Shown here in pieces: positions 8,758 to 15,018 of a stretch of DNA of 31,219 nt (position 1 is the stretch's first letter; each line of letters begins with the position of its first letter). The position numbers and the translations under genes were made by a program. The notes under the pieces were generated by a model, which was given only the letters and a program-made list of their open reading frames with translations, did not search any database and was not told where the DNA came from. The stretch lies in contig JAKIUV010000022.1 of assembly GCA_021647375.1 (NCBI GenBank), positions 1 through 31,219 of the forward strand, in the 5' to 3' direction. This stretch comes from Robiginitomaculum sp. Its GTDB lineage: Bacteria; Pseudomonadota; Alphaproteobacteria; Caulobacterales; Maricaulaceae.

Positions 8758-9201
8758 ATGGCTGATAAACTAATTATGACTATTGATGGCGGCGATGTCG
8801 TTATCAAACTTCGCCCTGATTTAGCACCAAAACACGTTGAGCAAATCACCAAGCTCGTGGAAGATGGCTATTATGATGGCCTGACATTCCACCGCGTAAT
8901 TGACGGTTTTATGGCACAGGGCGGTTGCCCGGACGGCACGGGCATGGGCGGTTCTGGCACCAATATTCCGGCTGAATTTTCCGATGCACCGCACGCTCGC
9001 GGTGTCTGTTCAATGGCCCGTTCCACCAACCCAGACTCGGCTAGTTCACAGTTCTTTATTTGCTTGGATGATGCCAGTTTTCTCGACGGTCAATACACCG
9101 TTTGGGGTGAGGTCGAAAGCGGCATGGAGCATGTTGACGCCCTGCCAAAAGGCGAGCCGCCAGTTGTTGCTGGTAGCATTGTCAAGGTTGTTACTGCTTA
9201 A
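8758..9201 (+). CDS. ppiB: Cytoplasmic cyclophilin-type peptidyl-prolyl isomerase
   Basis: A 147-residue minimal cyclophilin without a signal peptide, hence cytoplasmic, of the PpiB type. Core motifs are complete: LTFHRVIDGFMAQGGCPDGTG, including the catalytic arginine of FHRV; SMARSTNPDSASSQFFI; and FLDGQYTVWGEV. It assists folding by prolyl isomerisation. An AAGGA ribosome site lies just upstream of ATG 8758. The 51-base gap from the preceding cyclophilin is AT-rich and could hold a weak promoter. The two adjacent cyclophilins look like an old duplication split into envelope and cytoplasmic forms. Confidence 0.95.
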   Translation: MADKLIMTIDGGDVVIKLRPDLAPKHVEQITKLVEDGYYDGLTFHRVIDGFMAQGGCPDGTGMGGSGTNIPAEFSDAPHARGVCSMARSTNPDSASSQFFICLDDASFLDGQYTVWGEVESGMEHVDALPKGEPPVVAGSIVKVVTA

Positions 9202-9214
9202 ATTTCGTAAACCT

Positions 9215-9296
9215 GTAGGGTGGATTAGACTCTTCGCCGTAATCCACTATTAGCGCCCACCGCACGGTGGATTGCGCTATCGCTAATCCACACTAC
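9215..9296. repeat. Palindromic intergenic repeat with GTGGATTA/TAATCCAC hairpins
   Basis: The 112-base gap between the cyclophilin gene and queA is largely a palindromic element. GTAGGGTGGATTAG (9215-9228) is an inverted copy, with one mismatch, of CTAATCCACACTAC (9283-9296). Inside are two hairpins: GTGGATTA (9220-9227) with TAATCCAC (9240-9247), and GTGGATT (9267-9273) with AATCCAC (9285-9291). The GTGGATTA/TAATCCAC motif is a widespread dispersed repeat class in proteobacterial intergenic DNA. It may act as an mRNA-stabilising or attenuating structure between the two genes, or be a non-autonomous mobile sequence. Confidence 0.75.
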
Positions 9297-9313
9297 AACA
9301 TTTCGGATTTCTG

Positions 9314-10378
9314 ATGGACGTCGAGCTTTTTAATTTTGACCTGCCCGAAGCGTGTATTGCGTTGCGTCCTGCCAGCCCGAGAGATAGTTCGCGCTTGCTT
9401 CAAGTTAAAGGCGGCGCTCTCACGGATCACATTGCCCGCGATTTGGCAGACCTGCTCCGCCCCGGCGATGTTTTGGTTTTAAATGAGACCCAAGTCCTGC
9501 GCGCTAGCCTATCGGGTGTACGGCCTGCCCGTGCCCACGGCGGCGGCGGGGATGTTAAGATTGGCTTTAATCTGCATAAGCAAATATCAGGCGATACGTG
9601 GCGGGCTTTCGCCCGCCCGGCTAAGCGCTTGAAGCAGGGCGATGTTGTCCGGTTTTCGAATGAACTCTCCGCCGTGGTCACGGATAAACAAGCTGGCGGT
9701 GATATTGGTCTTGCATTTAACATGAGCGCCGAAGCCCTCGGCCAGGCCATAGAGCAAGTCGGCGAAATGCCGCTCCCGCCTTATATAGCAAGGCAGCGCC
9801 CAGTCGATGCACAGGACAATGATGACTACCAAACCGTATTCGCAGTGGATAAAGGCTCGGTTGCTGCGCCGACGGCTGGCTTGCATTTCACACCCGAACT
9901 ATTTGCGAAGCTCGAATCATCTGGAGTGAAAATTGCCCGCCTAACTTTGCATGTAGGGGCAGGGACGTTCTTACCTATGTCGTGCGATAATACGGATGAT
10001 CACTTGATGCATTCTGAGTGGTACACGATTGATGATAAAACCGCTGTGCAGATTAACAATGCAAAGAAAGCTGGCGGACGAGTGATAGCCGTGGGGACAA
10101 CGGCACTGCGGGCACTTGAAAGTTGCGCAAATGATAAAAGCGAAGTGATTGCGGGTAGTGCAGACACGGATATATTTATCACGCCGGGCTATAAGTTCAA
10201 AATTATCGACGGCATGTTGACCAATTTCCATTTGCCCAAATCCACATTATTCATGCTAGTCAGCGCGTTTTGTGGGCTGGACAATATGCAAACTGCCTAT
10301 AAACACGCCATAGATAATGAATACCGCTTCTATTCCTACGGGGATACGAGCCTTTTATGGCACAAATTTGAAACGTAA
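9314..10378 (+). CDS. queA: S-adenosylmethionine:tRNA ribosyltransferase-isomerase
   Basis: A 354-residue cytoplasmic enzyme that transfers and rearranges the ribosyl moiety of S-adenosylmethionine onto preQ1-modified tRNA, giving epoxyqueuosine. Family features are FNFDLPEACIALRPASPRD at the N-terminus, DVLVLNETQVLRA, AAPTAGLHFTPELF, LHVGAGTFLPM and TNFHLPKSTLFMLVSAF. The length is normal. ATG 9314 gives the canonical start, although the ribosome site is weak. Its 5' end directly follows a palindromic repeat. With tgt downstream it forms the core queuosine pair; no preQ1 riboswitch is seen upstream. Confidence 0.97.
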   Translation: MDVELFNFDLPEACIALRPASPRDSSRLLQVKGGALTDHIARDLADLLRPGDVLVLNETQVLRASLSGVRPARAHGGGGDVKIGFNLHKQISGDTWRAFARPAKRLKQGDVVRFSNELSAVVTDKQAGGDIGLAFNMSAEALGQAIEQVGEMPLPPYIARQRPVDAQDNDDYQTVFAVDKGSVAAPTAGLHFTPELFAKLESSGVKIARLTLHVGAGTFLPMSCDNTDDHLMHSEWYTIDDKTAVQINNAKKAGGRVIAVGTTALRALESCANDKSEVIAGSADTDIFITPGYKFKIIDGMLTNFHLPKSTLFMLVSAFCGLDNMQTAYKHAIDNEYRFYSYGDTSLLWHKFET

Positions 10379-10411
10379 TGTTACGAATAGAGAAAGAAAA
10401 ATGTCCCACAC

Positions 10412-10524
10412 ACACCGCTCACCCCTGTGCATACAGGGGTCTATCACTGAACTATCGTTGAAAACGCAGAAACCGACGATGGATACCTGTATGCACAGGT
10501 ATGAGCGGGAGGATGGTGCGGTGT
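10412..10524. repeat. Long imperfect inverted repeat of the dispersed palindrome class
   Basis: Two related palindromes sit head to head between queA and tgt. The left copy (10416-10445) contains CCCCTGT-GCAT-ACAGGGG; the right copy (10478-10507) contains ACCTGT-ATGC-ACAGGT. The 30-base arms are imperfect inverted copies of each other. Outer bases ACACCGC (10412-10418) and GCGGTGT (10518-10524), and inner CTATCGTTG/CGACGATGG, also pair, so the transcript could fold into one hairpin of about 110 nt. Read on the minus strand, the right arm encodes a PVIPVHTGIH-like peptide, which resembles translations of the common PAKAGIQ-type proteobacterial repeats. No gene is supported here. Confidence 0.75.
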
Positions 10525-10569
10525 ACGGCCAAGCGCGCGATATTTTTATTGGGCAGGGAAGTAATTATA

Positions 10570-11697
10570 ATGGCTGAGTTTGACTTTGATATATTTGCTA
10601 CAGAGGGGGCGGCGCGCACGGGGGTTCTGAAAACCTCTCGTGGGGGAATCCGTACACCTGCCTTTATGCCAGTGGGAACTGCTGCGACGGTCAAAGCCCT
10701 ATATATGGACCAAGTTGCAGATGCCGGTTCCGACATCATATTGGGCAATACCTATCACCTGATGCTACGCCCCGGCGCGGAGCGGGTGGCAAAGCTCGGC
10801 GGCCTACATAAGTTTTCAGGCTGGCGCGGCCCTATGCTCACTGATAGCGGCGGGTTTCAGGTATGGTCTTTGTCGAAATTGCGTAAAATGAGCGAAAAAG
10901 GTGTGGAATTTCAAAGCCATCTGGACGGCTCTAAACATATGCTGTCTCCGGAGCGCTCTATAGAAATTCAGGCAGAGCTTCTGGGGGCAGACATATGTAT
11001 GCAACTTGATGAATGCACTAATTTTCCAGCTACACGGGACGAAGCGGCTAGCTCAATGGAATTATCTCTGCGTTGGGGTAAGCGGTCATTGGAAGCGTTT
11101 GGGGAACGGGACATTCAAACACTGTTCGCCATTGTCCAAGGCTCCACATTCGCTGACTTACGGCAAATGAGCGCCGAAGCCAGTGTCGCCGCCCAAGTCA
11201 ATGGCCGTGGTTACGGCGGATATGCGATTGGCGGTTTGGCTGTGGGAGAGGGGCACACAGCCATGCTGGAAACGCTTGAGCATGTCATGCCGCACTTACC
11301 CAAGGCACGCCCGCGATATTTGATGGGGGTTGGGAAGCCTATTGACCTCGTCGAATCAGTTGCGCGCGGTGTCGATATGTTTGATTGTGTTATACCGACG
11401 CGATCTGGGCGGCACGGACAGGTTTGGACCGACACGGGGCCGTACAACATCAAAAGGGCGGAGTTTGCCGAAGATATGTCGCCTTTAGATGCGAATATTG
11501 ATTGTCCGGCGAGCTGTGATTACTCAAAGGCCTATATCCATCATTTAATCCGCAGCGGTGAGCTTTTGGGCGCTATGTTGCTCAGTTGGCATAACATTGC
11601 CTACTTCCAAAATTTGATGGCGCGGATACGTGCCGCCATAATTGACGGAACATTTACAGATTTTGCGGATAGTTTCAGGCGTAATTGGCGCAAATAA
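10570..11697 (+). CDS. tgt: tRNA-guanine transglycosylase (queuine tRNA-ribosyltransferase)
   Basis: A 375-residue enzyme that exchanges guanine-34 for preQ1 in tRNAs with GUN anticodons. Catalytic features are Asp92 in LTDSGGFQVWSL, GGYAIGGLAVGE, and the nucleophile Asp272 in DMFDCVIPTRSGRHG. The structural zinc site is odd. Aligned with the well-studied Zymomonas enzyme, the C-x-C-x2-C ligands correspond to Ile310, Cys312 and Ser315, with an extra Cys316 one place along; the histidine ligand (His341) is kept. ATG 10570 (MAEFDFDIF) follows AGGGAAG and is preferred to GTG/ATG-type codons from 10501, which lie in repeat DNA. It ends the gyrA-tgt run. Confidence 0.96.
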   Translation: MAEFDFDIFATEGAARTGVLKTSRGGIRTPAFMPVGTAATVKALYMDQVADAGSDIILGNTYHLMLRPGAERVAKLGGLHKFSGWRGPMLTDSGGFQVWSLSKLRKMSEKGVEFQSHLDGSKHMLSPERSIEIQAELLGADICMQLDECTNFPATRDEAASSMELSLRWGKRSLEAFGERDIQTLFAIVQGSTFADLRQMSAEASVAAQVNGRGYGGYAIGGLAVGEGHTAMLETLEHVMPHLPKARPRYLMGVGKPIDLVESVARGVDMFDCVIPTRSGRHGQVWTDTGPYNIKRAEFAEDMSPLDANIDCPASCDYSKAYIHHLIRSGELLGAMLLSWHNIAYFQNLMARIRAAIIDGTFTDFADSFRRNWRK

Positions 11698-11746
11698 TAG
11701 GTGTGCAATATCCCAAAAATAACCTGTAAAAGACGAAATTTAGGCC

Positions 11747-11775
11747 TTGACCTCTGTCGTAGCTAGCCCTAATTA
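11747..11775 (+). promoter_or_regulatory. Predicted sigma-70 promoter of tRNA-Lys
   Basis: TTGACC (11747-11752) and TAATTA (11770-11775) are separated by exactly 17 bases, and the tRNA starts 15 bases after the -10 box. Transcription would begin around 11782. Confidence 0.65.
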
Positions 11776-11789
11776 ACGCCCTCTTTTAA

Positions 11790-11865
11790 GAGCTGTTAGC
11801 TCAGTTGGTAGAGCAACTGACTTTTAATCAGTAGGTCCAGGGTTCGAATCCCTGACAGCTCACCA
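11790..11865 (+). tRNA. tRNA-Lys(TTT)
   Basis: A 76-base tRNA with encoded CCA (11863-11865). The acceptor stem GAGCTGT pairs with ACAGCTC (11855-11861) and the discriminator is A. The D arm reads GCTCAGTTGGTAGAGC, and the anticodon stem ACTGA/TCAGT encloses CTTTTAA with anticodon TTT at 11823-11825. The T arm contains GGTTCGAATCC. It reads AAA and AAG codons. No integrated element or repeated attachment sequence is seen beside it. Confidence 0.97.
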
Positions 11866-11945
11866 TCACTTTCCCAGACTGATTATCACCTTTCCAAACT
11901 CGGTAAATGCCCGTGAACAATGAGAAAATCTGTGAATTGTGGCTG

Positions 11946-11982
11946 TTGTGTGGCAATCATGACCATTGTGTGGCAATTATGA
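11946..11982. repeat. Tandem 17-base direct repeat with 20-base period
   Basis: TTGTGTGGCAATYATGA occurs at 11946-11962 and 11966-11982, identical but for one C/T difference. The 20-base period is close to two helical turns, the spacing expected for two regulator dimers bound on the same DNA face. It lies about 210 bases upstream of the OmpA-family start. Confidence 0.6.
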
Positions 11983-12006
11983 TGTAATTTTGCAACTCTG
12001 TAGTGA

Positions 12007-12022
12007 TTAACGTCAAATTAGC
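12007..12022 (+). promoter_or_regulatory. CtrA-like binding site upstream of the OmpA-family gene
   Basis: TTAA-CGTCAAA-TTAGC matches the CtrA consensus TTAA-N7-TTAAC in eight of nine defined positions. CtrA is the cell-cycle response regulator of many alphaproteobacteria and controls envelope genes in Caulobacter. Binding is inferred from the motif alone. Confidence 0.35.
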
Positions 12023-12062
12023 CTGAAAATAATTCAATGAATCCCTAGCCAAAGATATTTAA

Positions 12063-12091
12063 TTGGTGTAGCAAATGTTTAACAGTATACG
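12063..12091 (+). promoter_or_regulatory. Possible promoter for the OmpA-family gene
   Basis: TTGGTG (12063-12068) and TATACG (12086-12091) have the ideal 17-base spacing but only moderate matches (3/6 and 4/6). A start near 12098 would give a leader of about 90 bases. Confidence 0.35.
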
Positions 12092-12189
12092 CGCTTGTGC
12101 GTAATTGTGTTTGAGTGCGAGTAATCGCAGTAAATTTAAAGCCGATCTTGACGTTTGATTTCGAGTTGGCTGTTTTCGGAGGAAGAAAC

Positions 12190-13566
12190 ATGAAGCTACA
12201 GCTTCTTACAGCGGCCGCAAGTGTCGCTTTGTTAGCCGTACCGACATTAGCATCGGCAAGTGATGCGGGTTGGTATGTGCGTGGTAATGTGGGTTATGGA
12301 GTGATGACCGATGTTGATTTAACTGGCGATTTGCTCGGTAATGTGCAAGGCGAAGGTAATGCTGCAGGCTCATTGGGCGTTGGCTATGCATTCGGTAATA
12401 ACTGGCGCATGGAATTGGATGCAACCCAGTTGTGGAACGATATGGGTGCGATTAGCCAAGCCGGCAACACATCTTCAGACATGCGTATAACCACTGGTAT
12501 GCTTAATGCCATTTACGACTTCTCAGATTTTGGTAGCTGGGAACCTTATATTGGTGCTGGTATTGGTATTGCCCGGGGTAAATTGAGCGCTGCTACGTAT
12601 AGTCAGCCAACGGGAACAATCGCGGGGCCGCTTAACAGCCCTACTTGTCCTGGTACAAATGTTTGTACATTCAGTGATTCTGATACTGGGGTTGCTTGGC
12701 AATTACTGGCTGGTCTTGGTTATAAAATCACAGATAATTTAACATGGGATACGCAGTATCGTTATTTAAATGCGGGTGATTTCGACTTTACTGGTCTTGG
12801 CCAGAACCTTCAGGTGCCTGTTGGCGCTGGTGTTCTTGGTACGGGTAGTAGCATCGCTACATCAGCGTCCGGCGCAGGTAGCCATTCTATTTTGACAGGC
12901 TTGCGCTACCGCTTCGGTGCCAAGACCAAAGCGGCACCACCGCCCCCGCCGACACCAATACCGACAGCACCTTCGTACATTACATGTAATGATGGTTCAC
13001 AGGCACTGACAATATCAGATTGCCCGAAGGCAGTCATGGCAAAAACCTACCTTTGCTCTGATGGGGCTACCACAGTCACGGATTTGAATAACTGCCCGAG
13101 ACAAGTTGTCGCCCCGGCGCCGCCAACATTTAGTTGCCCGGACGGAACATTGGTTTATGACCGCGCGTCTTGCCCAATTAGACAAGTCGTATCAATTTGT
13201 GATGCGGGTGCGACCAATTTCGTTGTCTATTTCCCGTGGGATAAATCGCAATTGACCGACCAAGCTAAAGCAGTCGTTGCCAATGCGGCGGGCATTGCTA
13301 GTCAGTGTGGTATTTCCAATATCATCATTGAAGGCCATGCGGATAGCTCCGGCGCGCAAAGCTATAATCTCGGCCTATCCAGCCGACGTGCTAACCGTGT
13401 TGAAAGCGAACTACGCACGAACGGTATCACCACGTCGAGTATTACCAAGTCTGCCAAAGGTGAGACGGCTCTGGCCGTCAATACTGGCGACGGTGTGCGC
13501 GAGCCGCTGAACCGCCGCACAGAAGTGGTTATTCGCCTTATTCCGGGTAGCAATTTAACGCGCTAA
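12190..13566 (+). CDS. OmpA-family outer-membrane protein with cysteine-pair linker repeats
   Basis: A 458-residue outer-membrane protein. The signal peptide MKLQLLTAAASVALL ends at ASA near residue 22. An eight-stranded-type beta barrel (about 23-245) starts with GWYVRGNVGYG and ends with GLRYRFGAK. A proline-rich hinge APPPPPTPIPTAP leads to three repeats of about 20-30 residues, each with a C-x-DG and a second cysteine (ITCNDG...DCP, YLCSDG...NCP, FSCPDG...SCP). The C-terminal OmpA domain (about 335-455) contains FVVYFPWDKSQLT, IIEGHADSSGAQSYNLGLS and EPLNRRTEVVI, which bind peptidoglycan diaminopimelate. It thus tethers the outer membrane to the wall. ATG 12190 follows a near-ideal GGAGGAAG. 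It is monocistronic, with a strong terminator after it. Confidence 0.93.
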   Translation: MKLQLLTAAASVALLAVPTLASASDAGWYVRGNVGYGVMTDVDLTGDLLGNVQGEGNAAGSLGVGYAFGNNWRMELDATQLWNDMGAISQAGNTSSDMRITTGMLNAIYDFSDFGSWEPYIGAGIGIARGKLSAATYSQPTGTIAGPLNSPTCPGTNVCTFSDSDTGVAWQLLAGLGYKITDNLTWDTQYRYLNAGDFDFTGLGQNLQVPVGAGVLGTGSSIATSASGAGSHSILTGLRYRFGAKTKAAPPPPPTPIPTAPSYITCNDGSQALTISDCPKAVMAKTYLCSDGATTVTDLNNCPRQVVAPAPPTFSCPDGTLVYDRASCPIRQVVSICDAGATNFVVYFPWDKSQLTDQAKAVVANAAGIASQCGISNIIIEGHADSSGAQSYNLGLSSRRANRVESELRTNGITTSSITKSAKGETALAVNTGDGVREPLNRRTEVVIRLIPGSNLTR

Positions 13567-13589
13567 ATCGGGTAAATTTCTGAATAAAG

Positions 13590-13617
13590 ACGCTCCACTA
13601 TGGTGGGGCGTTTTTTT
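13590..13617 (+). terminator. Rho-independent terminator after the OmpA-family gene
   Basis: ACGCTCCAC (13590-13598) pairs with GTGGGGCGT (13603-13611) around a TATG loop, followed by a run of seven T (13611-13617). It is the clearest terminator in the window and isolates the porin gene from the ast operon. Confidence 0.92.
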
Positions 13618-13663
13618 ATGAATAAACCTGTTATTCCCGCAAAAATTTGATAGATTGAAGGCA

Positions 13664-13691
13664 TTGTTCCAGACGAATCTGGCCATATAAA
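13664..13691 (+). promoter_or_regulatory. Predicted ast operon promoter with an internal palindrome
   Basis: TTGTTC (13664-13669) and TATAAA (13686-13691) are 16 bases apart. The palindrome CCAGA-CGAA-TCTGG (13669-13682) fills most of the spacer, where a bound repressor would block RNA polymerase. The M20 hydrolase start follows 12 bases after the -10 box, so the leader would be very short. No regulator gene is adjacent. Confidence 0.45.
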
Positions 13692-13703
13692 ACAAGAAAC
13701 TCA

Positions 13704-15002
13704 ATGTCACATATAGAAACCAAATTTTCAAAACTTGAATTGAGCAAAGAAGAGCAAGCTGTCTTGTCCGCAATAAGTGAGCGACAATCAGTTATGCAAG
13801 ACAAAGTCATTGCCTGGTCACATATAAACTCCGGTTCCAATAACTCGGACGGCTTACAAGCTATGCGGGCGGAATTAATTAAAGCCTTTTCGGTTCTCCC
13901 GGGTGTTGTAGTTGAACCGGATTTAACCCGGGGGCAATATGTAGATCCGGACGGCATCAAGCGCAACATAACCTACGAGCCAGCTATGTTGCTCACGGTA
14001 CGCCCCGACGCAGATATTCAAATCGTGTTCACCGGCCATTATGATACAGTGTTCCCTGAGAATAGTCATTTTCAAACCACCACAATTCTGGGTGATACCA
14101 AAGCTGGGGAAGCCATGCTCGGCGGGCCAGGCGTTGCTGATATGAAAGGCGGTATATTGGTGATGTTAGAGGCGCTCAAAGCCTTTGAAGTCACCAAAAA
14201 TGCCCGAAAAATCGGATACTCCGTTCTCCTAAGCCCCGACGAGGAAATAGGCTCTCCCGGGTCTGCACCATTGCTGGCTAAGCTCGGGCGCAATGCCCAT
14301 ATTGGCTTGACCTACGAACCCTCCCTCGCCGATGGTTCTCTAGCTGGCGCCCGTAAGGGCAGCGGAAATTTTGCTATTGTCATAAAGGGCCGAGCCGCCC
14401 ATGCAGGCCGAGAACATCATCTGGGCCGCAATGCAATCAACGCTATGGCGCGGTTCACTGTGGCTATGGACGGCTTGAACGGACAGCGCGAGGGTGTGAC
14501 ATTCAATATGTCGAAAATAGACGGGGGCGGTGCGGTCAATATTGTGCCAGAATTGGCTGTTGGTCGGTTTAATGTGCGGATGGTTGAAGAAGATGACCAG
14601 TTATGGATAACTGGCAGATTGGCCGAATTGGTGGTGGCTGCAAATGCGGAGGACGGTATTACGGCAGAGCTTACAGGCGGTTTCACCCGCCCGCCAAAAC
14701 CCATGGCACCTGCAAATGCACTGGTGTTTGATTGGGTCAAACAGGCGGGAAGTGCCCTTGGCCTGGATATAAAATGGAAACCAAGCGGCGGGGTGTGCGA
14801 GGGCAATAATCTACGGGCCAGTGGTTGCCCCAATGTAGACACGCTGGGGGTACGCGGCGGCGAAATTCATTCCGACCGAGAGTTTGTAATACTGTCTAGT
14901 TTGACCGAGCGGGCGCGATTGTCGGCTTTGATCCTAATGAAAATCGCCAGCGGTGAATTTGATGCAAAACAGGCCAAAAAGATGGCTCTTAAACACAAAT
15001 AA
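13704..15002 (+). CDS. M20-family metallohydrolase of the arginine succinyltransferase operon
   Basis: A 432-residue zinc hydrolase of the M20 family (DapE, ArgE, carboxypeptidase G2). All expected di-zinc ligands are visible: His112 (FTGHYDTVF), Asp146 (GVADMKGG), catalytic Glu180 and Glu181 (PDEEIGSPG), Glu205 (YEPS) and His389 (GEIHSDREF). The dimerisation domain lies at about 215-330, with GRAAHAGREHHLGRNA. There is no signal peptide, so it acts in the cytoplasm. It is the first gene of the ast cluster, 16 bases before astA. M20 enzymes include a succinyl-diaminopimelate desuccinylase, so it may remove succinate from succinylglutamate in place of AstE; that is inference. Acyl-amino-acid hydrolase of another substrate is the alternative. 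Confidence 0.85.
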   Translation: MSHIETKFSKLELSKEEQAVLSAISERQSVMQDKVIAWSHINSGSNNSDGLQAMRAELIKAFSVLPGVVVEPDLTRGQYVDPDGIKRNITYEPAMLLTVRPDADIQIVFTGHYDTVFPENSHFQTTTILGDTKAGEAMLGGPGVADMKGGILVMLEALKAFEVTKNARKIGYSVLLSPDEEIGSPGSAPLLAKLGRNAHIGLTYEPSLADGSLAGARKGSGNFAIVIKGRAAHAGREHHLGRNAINAMARFTVAMDGLNGQREGVTFNMSKIDGGGAVNIVPELAVGRFNVRMVEEDDQLWITGRLAELVVAANAEDGITAELTGGFTRPPKPMAPANALVFDWVKQAGSALGLDIKWKPSGGVCEGNNLRASGCPNVDTLGVRGGEIHSDREFVILSSLTERARLSALILMKIASGEFDAKQAKKMALKHK

Positions 15003-15018
15003 AGTAAAGAGGGATTAT

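Larger units (their letters stand above)
11866..12189. other. 324-base intergenic region upstream of the OmpA-family gene
   Basis: No convincing gene lies here. It holds a tandem 20-base repeat (11946-11982), a CtrA-like sequence (12007-12022), a possible promoter (12063-12091) and the ribosome site GGAGGAAG just before 12190. An open frame from 12115 reads through into the OmpA gene, but its first 25 codons precede the strong ribosome site and signal peptide, so it is treated as leader. The long leader of about 90 bases downstream of the possible promoter could be an mRNA control region. Confidence 0.6.

Noticed and set aside
9202..9313. preQ1 riboswitch before queA
   Set aside because: The gap is filled by a palindromic repeat; no preQ1-type pseudoknot with a ribosome-site sequester could be recognised.
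10317..10577. Open frame spanning the queA end and the queA-tgt gap
   Set aside because: It overlaps queA in another frame and then runs through the palindromic repeat; no ribosome site or protein-like composition.
11790..11865. tRNA-Lys as an integration site for a mobile element
   Set aside because: No integrase, no repeated tRNA 3' end downstream and no phage-like genes are present in the window.
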